Virus record (IMG/VR): IMGVR_UViG_3300044629_000131
Span: 1-64,000 of that record
Origin: a virus
Reading direction: 5' to 3' (one strand)
Length of the DNA: 64,000 nt
Both the position numbers and the translations under genes were made by a program. Of the stretch, positions 23,101 through 28,776 are shown piece by piece. Every line of letters starts with the position of its first letter. Position 1 is the stretch's first letter. The notes below the pieces were generated by a model, which worked only from the letters and a program-made list of their open reading frames with translations, did not search any database and was not told the origin of the DNA.

Positions 23101-24335
23101 TTGGTCAGTCTAATGCTTATGGTGGTGGATTGTCATATAACGGTGATGGATCTCCAGCATATGCTACTGGAGAAATAGCAGATAACATTGCTTTCTATAG
23201 AACAGATAATGGCACAAGAACTGTTGTTTTCCAATATCCATATAACTCAAATACCGTAACTTTTGCTGGTGCTATTACAACTGGAGAAGCAATATTTAAT
23301 GGTGGAACAAATAGTAATGGAAATGATGCCACAGTTTACATAACAGCAACTAACAACAACGATTGGGGACTTATTGTTGACAAATACAATGGTTCCGCAA
23401 CAGAATACGGAATTATGGTTGATGTTGGTTCTTCTGCTACTTATGCTTTAAGAGTTAGAGGAAATGACAGTGAAACCTTTAGAGTTGGTGGTAATGGTAA
23501 TATTGTCGGTACTGGACTTGCTCTAGGAACTACTGGAGATATTACATCGGTAAGAACTATTACTTTATCGGGTAATATTTCACTAACCGCAAACTCAACA
23601 AGAATTCAACAAACTTCAACTTCTTCTTGGAGTGGTGACGCTGGAACAGGATTTGGTAAACTTGAATACCACTCAAACAGATGGTATATCAATGCTGGTT
23701 CTGATAGCACAGAAATTCTAAGAATTAGAAGAGGCGGAACTGATCAGGTAGTTATTGATAACAGTGGTAATACTTCTTTTGGTAATACTTCAACTGCTAC
23801 AATTACAGCTGGTCTACTTCGCTTGGGATCTGGAGCATCAGATGGTATCCAAATTACTGGTTCGGCACCAACAATCTCATTTAGAGACACGGATCATAGA
23901 ACTGCTTATGTTCATGTTAATAGTAACATATTCTATGTTTTAGGTGGTGGGGTTAACGCAAATCCTGGAGCATGGTCACAAGTTGCTAATAGCAGATGGC
24001 CTCTACAAATTGATCTTACAAATAACAATGCTCAATTTGGAGGTGATATTGATGCCAATACTGGTAACGTTTTTGCTAGAAGTTTCAGAACACCAGGAGC
24101 ATCATTTGGTAGTGGTTCTGTTGGAAGTGATGCTAATAACAATAATTATGTTTTATACGCCAATGGAGATAGACAATGGTTGGATTCATTTGGGGTTGTC
24201 AAAGCAAATAGACAATCAATTGGAGAGAATTTAACAATACCAACAACACTCAATGCTTGTAGTTATGGACCAATCACGATTAATAATGGCGTTACTGTCT
24301 ACATTGGAAACGGTGGGACGTGGACAATTGTTTAA
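14193..24335 (+). CDS. Giant tail-fibre/adhesin-like protein, 3380 aa
   Basis: Predicted receptor-binding fibre or spike polypeptide. Features in order: GSGY/GFGY repeats (about 68 and 112); KIATTEYVL fibre-type segment (about 272); an EIGNDANNGRS--APVRTIKRA segment (about 298-320) typical of parallel beta-helix spikes; four helical repeats of the type DAYRLIQ-N-KEIKDRA (about 850-1000); five imperfect copies of a C-RRDIGY module (about 723, 1020, 1182, 1323, 1453); a second fibre-type segment LIATQKAIRDYIG (about 1957); more GSGY repeats (about 2090-2430); DADKLDGQQGNYY and LDADRLDGKQGSFY repeats common in phage fibres (about 2502-2660); and a C-terminus ending GTWTIV, as in cyanophage fibres. 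TTGGAG about 10 bases upstream supports the ATG. Strong AT bias. Confidence 0.85.
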   Translation: MSLEFNADRQEVRASNLKISSSDDLTFRSGNGNDEKEVLRVLIDPVSKLPRIGVNRTGRRLQSITVLTAGSGYTIAPSVLISPPDDLVNGIQATATALILGGSLLGISINNVGFGYSSPPTITVSGGGGSGATAEAILDTVDYELDVNGAIRTSTSIISDTARILNLDIENFVTPDINFRAPDLKIYANNAGSIWEPNTTYQINTILYFGDNLYRVENNGISGTSAPLFKDGSAQNGQILLKHVGFRVNDDEKPFYEQTIYPRSVTPPLGDKSDKIATTEYVLNLATNDVGGRVYVSQEIGNDANNGRSAAAPVRTIKRACQIASASIGVKETVIISGGDYVEDNPISIPPDCSIVGDNLRLVIIRPGNPRKHMFKFADKNYITGIVFRDQLDAEQKPVSTWDFAVAFDDKQRLYYDPSVGGDFLRNFPIGHQIFGKLKFRVFFQDHTGIQVTGGNPTGSFFTIGAQVIGVNTGATGIVTAITYDETSGNDAYESGTFDVEVTGGSFAIGETFEYDVGTPPSAITYSMVSNDIVSIRAEGEVVYHGTQASSPLNITRIDGSLQGTFTGGFGGDDDLGGLVFYTNPLIGAQNIHDFKEGQEIVISGLTGNLSVCNGIQRIYKVIEDADGRSRRFVIPKKLPSFTDSNYIPPGSVTVVSRSYYILVSLLNSPNKFESTAFVGRRWQDATNLIRNSIEFIKDETYLKVTDEFNGINYTTFTQPNPDKCRRDIGHFVNAICNDLQFGSNFNVIEAAKRYVAGTQIGYIGNEITETVRAFEIAKDLCKLAVRNWHTGNGAYSQPLYTAEYSQLSYYVDSTVIEDTTPPTCDDVVSAVDTLGYLFVDVITNNAANRYLDACELIARNEEVIIEEVIGEVSTAYPDFYYPDTSPDGYRFKDSRNLIYSNLEEIKDRAIAKIAVSHPDFYFPGDTQTTQYSRFYDAYRLIQQNIKEIKDRALAEISVQYTEAGWGTDWIIPGDTISQARARFYDAYRLIQKNRNILVETAYATVVSSPPVPAPADLLAKCKRDIGYFIDAVSLDVFLGGNEYSRKFIQQYYNNGTPISNGLVGEETQSVTAFNKARDAMAAAVTNTLGSFSGVVTSSPAGGTWVDGSTGTKTVYTDLTISSGPATNGGGGGNIANNNSSACADVRSAITTLSGIITDRITAGNLSGLPSETLGSLYSGSSKCWRDIGYFVDAISLDLFVSSNKYSRQFILQYFDNGTPISNGLVGETAQSVVAFNMARDMMKKAVTNQLYVKDLTISDGPATYGGGGGDIPVLQSGNAAACADVQSAITTLSGIITDRISAGNLTGLPSETAPVYQTGQAKCRRDVGYVIKAVANDLYNGGNSNIILATKYYFDSSGTPISNGLVGETAESVTAFTAARDAMKLAVSNQLYVKDLTLTVDPVTGSNTNINSCANVHSAIDTLVGIINYAVSNSTLSNLPAVNTGIYLTGENVCKRDIGYILSALRRDITLGGNAGIVSAGEAYFSGAVLTGISQAELPVTRFAFEKVRDLAILAARNWRTGNGAYSQPLYEPKYSIIPLYTDSTVTEDTTPPTCDNVVSSITSSFATLDDILDGGTIPSKTYGTLYNTDSIINIPDNTVYDADNLYTNLLTVYDDLPIIEASPYIQNASVISFLGGGGAEIDGKKVKQPNCPFPGLEPDGNASYPNQGKSMVAAQFTIITFNGTGYLIKNDGYTQLVSVFVLFARDGVLADTGGYASITNSATNFGIYALRAIGYREEPYVFDIGTIVSTNITPNGSTILRIGGLGREPLEHYIVKFADYENQDPDIEYYIDGVSNVSVGPPFTASCALNAPILIKRKSNGTNVAVVDDAEMVGKEVRLHRPSIVNSSSHTWEFAGSGTDYNALPENGGTKIDAYEQVSEAYGRVYTSGTDELGDFKVGSFAKIENRTGNITFTGTVSISEVEFLKLKGGDVVVTGFSAANNLGGAFASDSLIATQKAIRDYIGNNLGPYLNKPYSTNAVPRALVELTDSGKISLDQIPALRPFSVFTVDDLSARLALEGPLAGDIAIQTDTNTSFILNNDLTSLYLGIPVDNSYTFTVGSLVTGDLTNGILQVTEYRKGVVYEIQITDSGSGYTSAPTVTVGAPGTGVSATAVASIANGEVVTVTITFNNGYIGGYGYTTAPTISFSAPGAGGTTAAANALIESRVYGDIVNRIKISDTDSVLDHSGTPISVNVTRVINTSASDANNWVSLSSSSVSAQDITSGVISTSRLAQNSSEANSFTFLAGDQTYKPVTQTIKAQERRYFLKTIATSTTPSAALVVQPDSRLLIGHEVFGNGIAENTTISQLITTEGTTTITLSSPITQNISSGSVITFRRPESVVLFESSFVKTNYIDSIIIQSGGSGYTNGQYFGIPLTGGTGTGLTANIVVSSGEVTSITVADGGVNYTEDFVVDDEPIVLGAGVGLVLLAKLAGSTKNAGVIGMDIKRVDDKTLNADPYGNAGVARFLKSDTPLGRIGQFRFSAGGGVYIDQGPDSGFDADKLDGQQGNYYLNGANFLDASISPSKLTSGTYNIDISGQSGNTLRLTTQTGNPNNSALPNVSNVGITSDWRANTADGLVDPFRPSDPDSGYHGVITFRQFGSANDQTGGGVRQLGFTDKNNLWIRGSGAGVANWSDWRVVWTSGNDGVDSGLDADRLDGKQGSFYQNAQNINTGVFGAYHLPTLFDTTKILTNLSIQSYDGNPFYNIYISGKALTTFPFQVNQTVNLYDSNLQGVGSVYISNVTADGTSADSTDHYTILEVRLDNGGFGNAIRIGTASINEIFHDYTPSTQTAREYASLTSSGGSGRLRLGSLTTSSSPVVDFNSSGNNITYDVRLQATGGNSSNGNGELNVIVANTNSLKVNNNIVWNAGNVTFNSGLSSGAYNTAANGTAVLRDSTGNFAANFITASLIGAASLNVLKTGDTMSGDLTVGSVTRSSSSFVRVLSNDSNSAGFEAYGNNQGTGYLYIGQSNAYGGGLSYNGDGSPAYATGEIADNIAFYRTDNGTRTVVFQYPYNSNTVTFAGAITTGEAIFNGGTNSNGNDATVYITATNNNDWGLIVDKYNGSATEYGIMVDVGSSATYALRVRGNDSETFRVGGNGNIVGTGLALGTTGDITSVRTITLSGNISLTANSTRIQQTSTSSWSGDAGTGFGKLEYHSNRWYINAGSDSTEILRIRRGGTDQVVIDNSGNTSFGNTSTATITAGLLRLGSGASDGIQITGSAPTISFRDTDHRTAYVHVNSNIFYVLGGGVNANPGAWSQVANSRWPLQIDLTNNNAQFGGDIDANTGNVFARSFRTPGASFGSGSVGSDANNNNYVLYANGDRQWLDSFGVVKANRQSIGENLTIPTTLNACSYGPITINNGVTVYIGNGGTWTIV
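16362..18900 (+). repeat. Five imperfect protein-level repeats inside the fibre gene
   Basis: Copies begin near 16362, 17254, 17740, 18161 and 18552 with the encoded motif C-[KRW]-RD-[IV]-G and continue through a helix-rich stretch ending in a C-DVxSAI-TL type segment. Copies 1 and 5 share RNW-TGNGAYSQPLY and DSTV-EDTTPPTCD. Copies 2-4 share ISNGLVGE and PSET. Cysteines are conserved at matching positions, so intramolecular disulfides or metal binding are possible. Confidence 0.85.
17361..18299 (+). repeat. Identical 30-base direct repeats, three copies
   Basis: Bases 17361-17390, 17847-17876 and 18270-18299 are identical, encoding TPISNGLVGE. The first two copies are identical over at least 36 bases. 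Identity at the DNA level within diverged modules suggests recent duplication or gene conversion. Confidence 0.9.
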
Positions 24336-24341
24336 TAAATA
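24334..24341 (+). promoter_or_regulatory. Candidate late promoter for fibre-tip paralogue 1
   Basis: AATAAATA overlapping the stop codon of the giant fibre gene, 25 bases before the ATG at 24366. Confidence 0.65.
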
Positions 24342-24365
24342 AAGTATACAGAATTAAAAAATCCA

Positions 24366-24923
24366 ATGAGCACTGTAATAACTAATAATGTATTTTCTGT
24401 AGATGGAAGACCTCTTCTTTTTTCATCTGGATCAATAGTTCAATGTACAGTTGTTCGCATGGATACGAGGACTGGAATATCTTGTTCAAATAGTGGAAAT
24501 GGAACTGAAATTACTGGTCTACGATTATTCATCACACCAAGGAGTGCTTCCAATAGAATTATTTGTAAATGGATGATGAATGGCGAATTTAGCAATGAAA
24601 ACTGTGTTGTTACTATTTTCAGAAATGGTGGATTAATTACAGATGGTGGCGCACAGGGATACAATGCTCAAGGCGGAAATACTAGGTGGTCTGGAGTATC
24701 TACATCAGTTTATGATCAGAATAATGACTCAACTGGTCAAAATACCATAGTAACTTGGTCTGGAATAGCAAACACAACTTCTTCATTATTTTTTGCTCCT
24801 GCTGTAAGAAGTTCTAATAGTGGAAACTACACGTTTTTTATTAATAGAACTGTTGCGTCAAATGGACAAAATGCTTATGAAACACCGTATTCAACTGGAG
24901 TGTGTTGGGAGGTAGCAGTATGA
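24366..24923 (+). CDS. Small fibre-associated paralogue 1, 185 aa
   Basis: First of three tandem related proteins. The N-terminus (about 1-28) has the pattern N-V-G-R-LL---G-IVQ, followed by a predicted beta-sandwich-like body with TRSSNSGNYTFFINRT-type C-terminal motif and QNAYE. Similar short proteins lie after fibre genes in cyanophages, where they are thought to be tail-fibre tips or decoration proteins; this is inference. No clear ribosome binding site is visible; the late promoter box lies 25 bases upstream. It ends in an ATGA overlap with paralogue 2. Confidence 0.75.
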   Translation: MSTVITNNVFSVDGRPLLFSSGSIVQCTVVRMDTRTGISCSNSGNGTEITGLRLFITPRSASNRIICKWMMNGEFSNENCVVTIFRNGGLITDGGAQGYNAQGGNTRWSGVSTSVYDQNNDSTGQNTIVTWSGIANTTSSLFFAPAVRSSNSGNYTFFINRTVASNGQNAYETPYSTGVCWEVAV

Positions 24924-25486
24924 GTAATTTAAAAGTTAACAGTATTACAAATACAAGTGGTAAAAGATTATTGGATAGTACTGGAAATATAGTTCAAACA
25001 GTATATGTTAGAACTGATAGTAGAAGTGGTTGGTCTTCCAATAACAGATATCAATTTACTCCAATCACAGATTTAACACTTGAAATCACACCAAGAAATC
25101 CAGATAATATAATTGTCGTTCAATGTAAATTATTTGCTGAAATACACCATGATAATTTAATGACAATTCTGGCAGATTATGGTTCTGGTACATTGCCATA
25201 TGGTGCTGTAGAAGGATATTCAATGGCAAACTTTAACCCAAGATACATTGGTATGATCGCAGGAGATTATACAGGTGCTGATAATAGTTCAACCTCCAGA
25301 GATTTCTTTATGCAGGGAATTTGGAGAGCAAATGGTACTAGTGCGATTAGGTTTATGCCAGGTTGTAAAGGTTCTGGGGGTGCTGATTATACACTCTTTC
25401 TCAATCGGACACAATCATCAACTGGTCAAGATTCATTTGAAGCTGGGATTTCTGATATGATTGCTTTTGAAGTTTCACAGAGGTAA
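24920..25486 (+). CDS. Small fibre-associated paralogue 2, 188 aa
   Basis: Second tandem paralogue. The start chosen is the ATG at 24920, which overlaps the previous stop as ATGA and has GGGAGG 8 bases upstream; an in-frame GTG at 24902 lacks such support. The N-terminus NSITNTSGKRLLDSTGNIVQ and C-terminal TLFLNRTQSSTGQDSFE correspond to the other two copies, but the middle is more diverged and has a loop rich in Gly, Asp and Ser. Function is probably the same class of fibre tip or decoration protein. Confidence 0.75.
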   Translation: MSNLKVNSITNTSGKRLLDSTGNIVQTVYVRTDSRSGWSSNNRYQFTPITDLTLEITPRNPDNIIVVQCKLFAEIHHDNLMTILADYGSGTLPYGAVEGYSMANFNPRYIGMIAGDYTGADNSSTSRDFFMQGIWRANGTSAIRFMPGCKGSGGADYTLFLNRTQSSTGQDSFEAGISDMIAFEVSQR

Positions 25487-25491
25487 AATTT

Positions 25492-26049
25492 ATGTCAATA
25501 CTAAGAGTAAACACCGTTCAGACTACTGCTGGACGAAATATATTAACCAATGACGGTCCAGTTATTCAGGTTAATACGAAAATGACCGATAAAAGAATTG
25601 ACATATCATCTCCAAATGGTGGAAATGGAACACCAATATATGAACTTGGGGTTGGCATTACACCAACATCTTCATCCAGTAGATTAATCATAGAGTGGAT
25701 GATAATGGGTGAATTACACCAAGATAATGTCTTTACAATTTATAGAAATGGTGGTTTAGCAACAACATCATTTGAAGAAGGATTCAATAGAGATGTAGGA
25801 AATCAAAGATGGTCTGGCATTGCTTCTGCTTGGTATGATAGGGATGAAAATTCCACACCTTCATGTTGGTATCTATTGTACCATTGTATTGCCAACACAA
25901 CTTCATATACTTATTTTTATCCAGCTGTCAGGAGTTCTTCCACAGGAAACTATAATTTCTATTTAAATAGAACTCAAGGTTCATGGGGTCAAGAAAACTA
26001 TGAGGTTGGTATTTCATCTGTTACAATTTACGAATCAATCAGACCATAA
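25492..26049 (+). CDS. Small fibre-associated paralogue 3, 185 aa
   Basis: Third tandem paralogue, same length as the first. Shared features are NTVQTTAGRNILTNDG near the N-terminus, a RNGGL motif near the middle, RWSGIAS, and SSSTGNYNFYLNRTQ-(10)-NYE at the C-terminus. Copies 1 and 3 are closer to each other than to copy 2. It ends at the late promoter preceding the next gene. Role inferred from position and repetition only. Confidence 0.75.
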   Translation: MSILRVNTVQTTAGRNILTNDGPVIQVNTKMTDKRIDISSPNGGNGTPIYELGVGITPTSSSSRLIIEWMIMGELHQDNVFTIYRNGGLATTSFEEGFNRDVGNQRWSGIASAWYDRDENSTPSCWYLLYHCIANTTSYTYFYPAVRSSSTGNYNFYLNRTQGSWGQENYEVGISSVTIYESIRP

Positions 26050-26052
26050 ATA
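26045..26052 (+). promoter_or_regulatory. Candidate late promoter for tail-chaperone-like gene
   Basis: CATAAATA overlapping the upstream stop codon, 30 bases before the ATG at 26082. Confidence 0.65.
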
Positions 26053-26081
26053 AAGTAAGTTATCGTATTTAAAGAATTATC

Positions 26082-26405
26082 ATGCGTAGAAGAATGCCAG
26101 GTGCTCCAGATATTACGGATGCCTTACATGCTCTATATCCAGAGGGTGCTTATTGGTCCGTTGATCAGGATGGAAATATTGAATGGATGGATTTGAATGA
26201 AAAACCGAAACCAGAGATTTCTGTAGTTCAAGCAAAATTAGATGAACTTACAGAAATTTATAATAGAGAGCAATTATACCAAAATCAAAGAGTTTCTGAA
26301 TATCCAGAATATCACGAACAATTGGATATGCTATTCAATCTTGGATATGATGGATGGAAAGCAGAGATTCAAAAAATTAAAGATAAGTACCCCAGACCAG
26401 AATAA
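26082..26405 (+). CDS. Phage tail assembly chaperone-like protein, 107 aa
   Basis: The C-terminal half contains YPEYHEQLDMLF--GYDGWK--I--IKDKYPRPE, the pattern of the phage tail assembly chaperone family, often found beside fibre genes. The N-terminus (AP-ITDALHALYPEGAYW) carries no known domain. Such proteins are usually small cytoplasmic helpers for fibre or tail protein folding; a direct role in folding the adjacent fibres is inferred from synteny. Confidence 0.7.
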   Translation: MRRRMPGAPDITDALHALYPEGAYWSVDQDGNIEWMDLNEKPKPEISVVQAKLDELTEIYNREQLYQNQRVSEYPEYHEQLDMLFNLGYDGWKAEIQKIKDKYPRPE

Positions 26406-26419
26406 TTCCGACTTTTATT

Positions 26420-27109
26420 ATGATAGTGATTGATAATTGGTACGAAAATCCAGATGATATTAGAAATCTAGCTTTAAGTAAATTCAAAGATAGTGGTAAA
26501 GTAATATCTGGAAAATCAATAAAAAAAGATAATGGATTTGAAATGTACCCTGGCAATCGGGTTTTTTCTGATTTATCAAATTTAATAGAGAATAAAAAAA
26601 TAATTGAAGAAAAATCTGGATTGAAAATTGACCCAAAGAAATGGATTTTTACCGCGTCATGTAACTGGCAAGAGCAAATCAATTTGCTAGAATTTGATAT
26701 TGAAAATTTATCTATGAAAATTATTGGAACAGATTTGTATTTAAATAATTTTTTAACTTTGGCAAATGGAAATTTTCAATATTGTCCCAAAGATTCCACA
26801 CGCTGGATTCACACAGATAAAAAAAATACTCACGCAGCTGTAGTTTATTTACATCCAAATCCAGTTATTGGTTCTGGCACTGGTTTCTTTAAGCACAAAG
26901 AAACTGAAAAATATTACGAAGATGGAGAAATATTTTCTTTTGAAGAATCTTCAGATTTTGATAAATGGAATATGATAGAATACGTAGAAAATCAATATAA
27001 TAGATGTATTATTTTTGACGCAAAACGTTGTCATTCTGCCACAAAATATTTTGGAGATACCCCAGAAAATTCTAGATTGACACAAGTATTCTTTTTTGAC
27101 ATTTTATGA
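26420..27109 (+). CDS. 2OG-Fe(II) oxygenase-like protein (DUF6445 type)
   Basis: A 229-residue cytosolic protein. The facial-triad pattern is visible: H131-T-D133 and H205, with R219 near the end as candidate 2-oxoglutarate anchor. The surrounding motifs HAAVVYLHPN, GTGFFKH and RCIIFDAKRCHSA fit the DUF6445 branch of the double-stranded beta-helix dioxygenases. Substrate is unknown; in T4-like cyanophages such genes often lie next to fibre genes, so modification of a virion or host surface component is possible but unproven. It overlaps the next oxygenase gene by four bases (ATGA). Confidence 0.75.
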   Translation: MIVIDNWYENPDDIRNLALSKFKDSGKVISGKSIKKDNGFEMYPGNRVFSDLSNLIENKKIIEEKSGLKIDPKKWIFTASCNWQEQINLLEFDIENLSMKIIGTDLYLNNFLTLANGNFQYCPKDSTRWIHTDKKNTHAAVVYLHPNPVIGSGTGFFKHKETEKYYEDGEIFSFEESSDFDKWNMIEYVENQYNRCIIFDAKRCHSATKYFGDTPENSRLTQVFFFDIL

Positions 27110-27693
27110 TTGAAAATATTTTTAAAATTCCTATAGGTAAATACTCAATAGATGACTGGGAAAATTTGAATAAGACTTATGCTCTAAGTCAATATGCCAA
27201 TTCATTTATTGAAGAAATAAACAAGGAAAATATCTCGGAAGGAGATAATTTGTATACTGATTTTATGACCAACTCTAAAAATAATAGAGTTCCTCAGTAT
27301 ATTAATAATATGCTTGGTCTATTTACAAAACCAGCTCAGAATTTTTTCAATGATATTTCTTCAATTTCTCCTCAAATTGGTTTATACAATTGGAGAGTAA
27401 CATCAGCTTGGTTTGAAAAATTGACCAGCAATCAAATCCATGGTGCTCATAATCATGGAGCAATTGGATTTAGCGCAGTTTTATACATAGATTTTGATTT
27501 GGAATTTCATAGAGCAACAACCTTTCTGTCTCCATATGGAGATTTTATTGGTGGTGTTACTCAAATGTATACTCCCCCAGATATTAAATCTGGAGATGTA
27601 ATATTTTTTCCGAGTTTCTTAAATCATTATGCTCCCAAAAACAATTCAGAAAAAGAAAGGATAATTTTTTCTTGTAATTTTTCTCCATTTTAA
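27106..27693 (+). CDS. Putative 2OG-Fe(II) oxygenase, 195 aa
   Basis: Probable non-heme iron dioxygenase. Residues about 112-128 read HGAHNHGAIGFSAVLYI, and the C-terminus has GDVIFFPSFLNHYAPKNNSEKERIIFSCN. This is the layout of the 2OG-FeII_Oxy_5 family (H-x-H, distal H174, R185). It is translationally coupled to the preceding oxygenase-like gene, so the two may act together. Substrate unknown. Cyanophages frequently carry this family. Confidence 0.8.
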   Translation: MIENIFKIPIGKYSIDDWENLNKTYALSQYANSFIEEINKENISEGDNLYTDFMTNSKNNRVPQYINNMLGLFTKPAQNFFNDISSISPQIGLYNWRVTSAWFEKLTSNQIHGAHNHGAIGFSAVLYIDFDLEFHRATTFLSPYGDFIGGVTQMYTPPDIKSGDVIFFPSFLNHYAPKNNSEKERIIFSCNFSPF

Positions 27694-27697
27694 TGAA

Positions 27698-27705
27698 ACT
27701 AAATA
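27698..27705 (+). promoter_or_regulatory. Candidate late promoter for coiled-coil gene
   Basis: ACTAAATA, 29 bases before the ATG at 27734 and just after the oxygenase stop. Confidence 0.55.
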
Positions 27706-27733
27706 ACAATACACACCATTACTAGTGATAACT

Positions 27734-27925
27734 ATGGATACCGCACAACTCAAAAAGAATTTTGAAGAGCAACTTGCTACTACAGATAAGCAGATTGCCG
27801 AACTAGAAGAAAACCTCACTAAAGCAAAAGAATACAAGCTTAAGTTACAGGGTGGTCTAGAAACTCTAAGTCTTCTAGAAGAACCAGCAGCAGAAGAAGC
27901 ACCTGCTGAAGTAGTAGCAGAATAA
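27734..27925 (+). CDS. Short coiled-coil protein, 63 aa
   Basis: Residues about 3-50 are strongly helical with heptads (NFEEQLATTDKQIAELEENL). The tail is Ala/Glu/Pro rich. A GTG at 27725 is in frame, but MDTAQLKK at the ATG is the more natural N-terminus. No function can be assigned; it is followed directly by a strong hairpin with a T run, so it ends a transcription unit. Confidence 0.7.
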   Translation: MDTAQLKKNFEEQLATTDKQIAELEENLTKAKEYKLKLQGGLETLSLLEEPAAEEAPAEVVAE

Positions 27926-27931
27926 TCCCAG

Positions 27932-27967
27932 ATCCCTTCTTACTAAATATGTAAGAAGGGATTTTTT
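27932..27967 (+). terminator. Terminator-like hairpin with embedded late promoter box
   Basis: Perfect 12-base stem, 27932-27943 with 27951-27962, seven-base loop, then a run of six T. It fits an intrinsic terminator after the coiled-coil gene. The late box ACTAAATA (27942-27949) bridges the left arm and loop, and the right arm contains GAAGGGA, the likely ribosome binding site for gp13. A late transcript would start near 27955 and could not form the hairpin. Confidence 0.85.
27942..27949 (+). promoter_or_regulatory. Candidate late promoter for gp13
   Basis: ACTAAATA at the apex of the hairpin, 26 bases before the ATG at 27975 (17 before an in-frame GTG at 27966). Confidence 0.6.
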
Positions 27968-27974
27968 GTGTCTA

Positions 27975-28775
27975 ATGGCATCTCCAAATAGTAGAGCCTC
28001 TCTTATCACATATTGTAAAAGACAACTGGGAGAACCAGTTCTTCAAATCAATATTGATGATGAGCAGGTAAGCAACGTTATTGACGATACTATTCAGTTC
28101 TTTCAAGAGAACTGCTATAACGGTATGGAGCGTTGCTATCTGCGTCACGAGATTACTTCTGCCGATAAGACAAGATTAGATGATAAAGTTACAACCACAA
28201 ATGGAACTACAAACTGGGAGGAAGCAACGAATTATATTCCAATCCCAGATCATATTGTGGGTGTTAGTAAAGTATTTGGAGTGGTTGGAAATAGCATTCG
28301 CAGCAATTTATTTGGTATCGAATATCAGATCTTCCTTAATGACCTCTACGCTTTCGGATCTCTTGATATTCTCAATTACTTCATGACTAAGCAATATCTA
28401 GAAACTCTAGATATGATTTTAAATAACGGATCATTCCAACAGTTTAGATATACGATGCGCCGTGATCGTCTGTATCTAGATGTTGACAAGGACTTTCTAC
28501 AAGAGGGTCAGTGGCTATTGATTGAGGCGCACCGTCTCGTCAATCCAAATGACGCAACAGAAATGTATAATGATATGTTTGTGAAACGTTATGCCACTGC
28601 TCTCATGAAGAAGCAATGGGGACAAAATCTCATCAAATACAATAACGTTCAATTGCCTGGTGGTATCTCACTCAACGGCAGACAGTTGTATGAGGATGCG
28701 ATTGGTGAGATTGAGAAGATTGAAAGTGAAGTCCTCAGTAAGTATGCCGAACCACCTATGGATATGATCGGATAA
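27975..28775 (+). CDS. 13: Neck protein gp13
   Basis: A 266-residue protein (T4 gp13 is 309) of the head-to-tail neck, joining packaged heads to tails together with gp14. The N-terminus (NSRASLITYCKRQLGEPVLQINIDDEQV---IDD) and position directly before gp14-gp15-gp16-gp17 identify it. The ATG at 27975 is preferred because homologues begin MA-PN-RA; an in-frame GTG at 27966 has better spacing to AAGG at 27956-27959 and remains possible. It is separated from gp14 by one base. Confidence 0.85.
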   Translation: MASPNSRASLITYCKRQLGEPVLQINIDDEQVSNVIDDTIQFFQENCYNGMERCYLRHEITSADKTRLDDKVTTTNGTTNWEEATNYIPIPDHIVGVSKVFGVVGNSIRSNLFGIEYQIFLNDLYAFGSLDILNYFMTKQYLETLDMILNNGSFQQFRYTMRRDRLYLDVDKDFLQEGQWLLIEAHRLVNPNDATEMYNDMFVKRYATALMKKQWGQNLIKYNNVQLPGGISLNGRQLYEDAIGEIEKIESEVLSKYAEPPMDMIG

Positions 28776-28776
28776 G

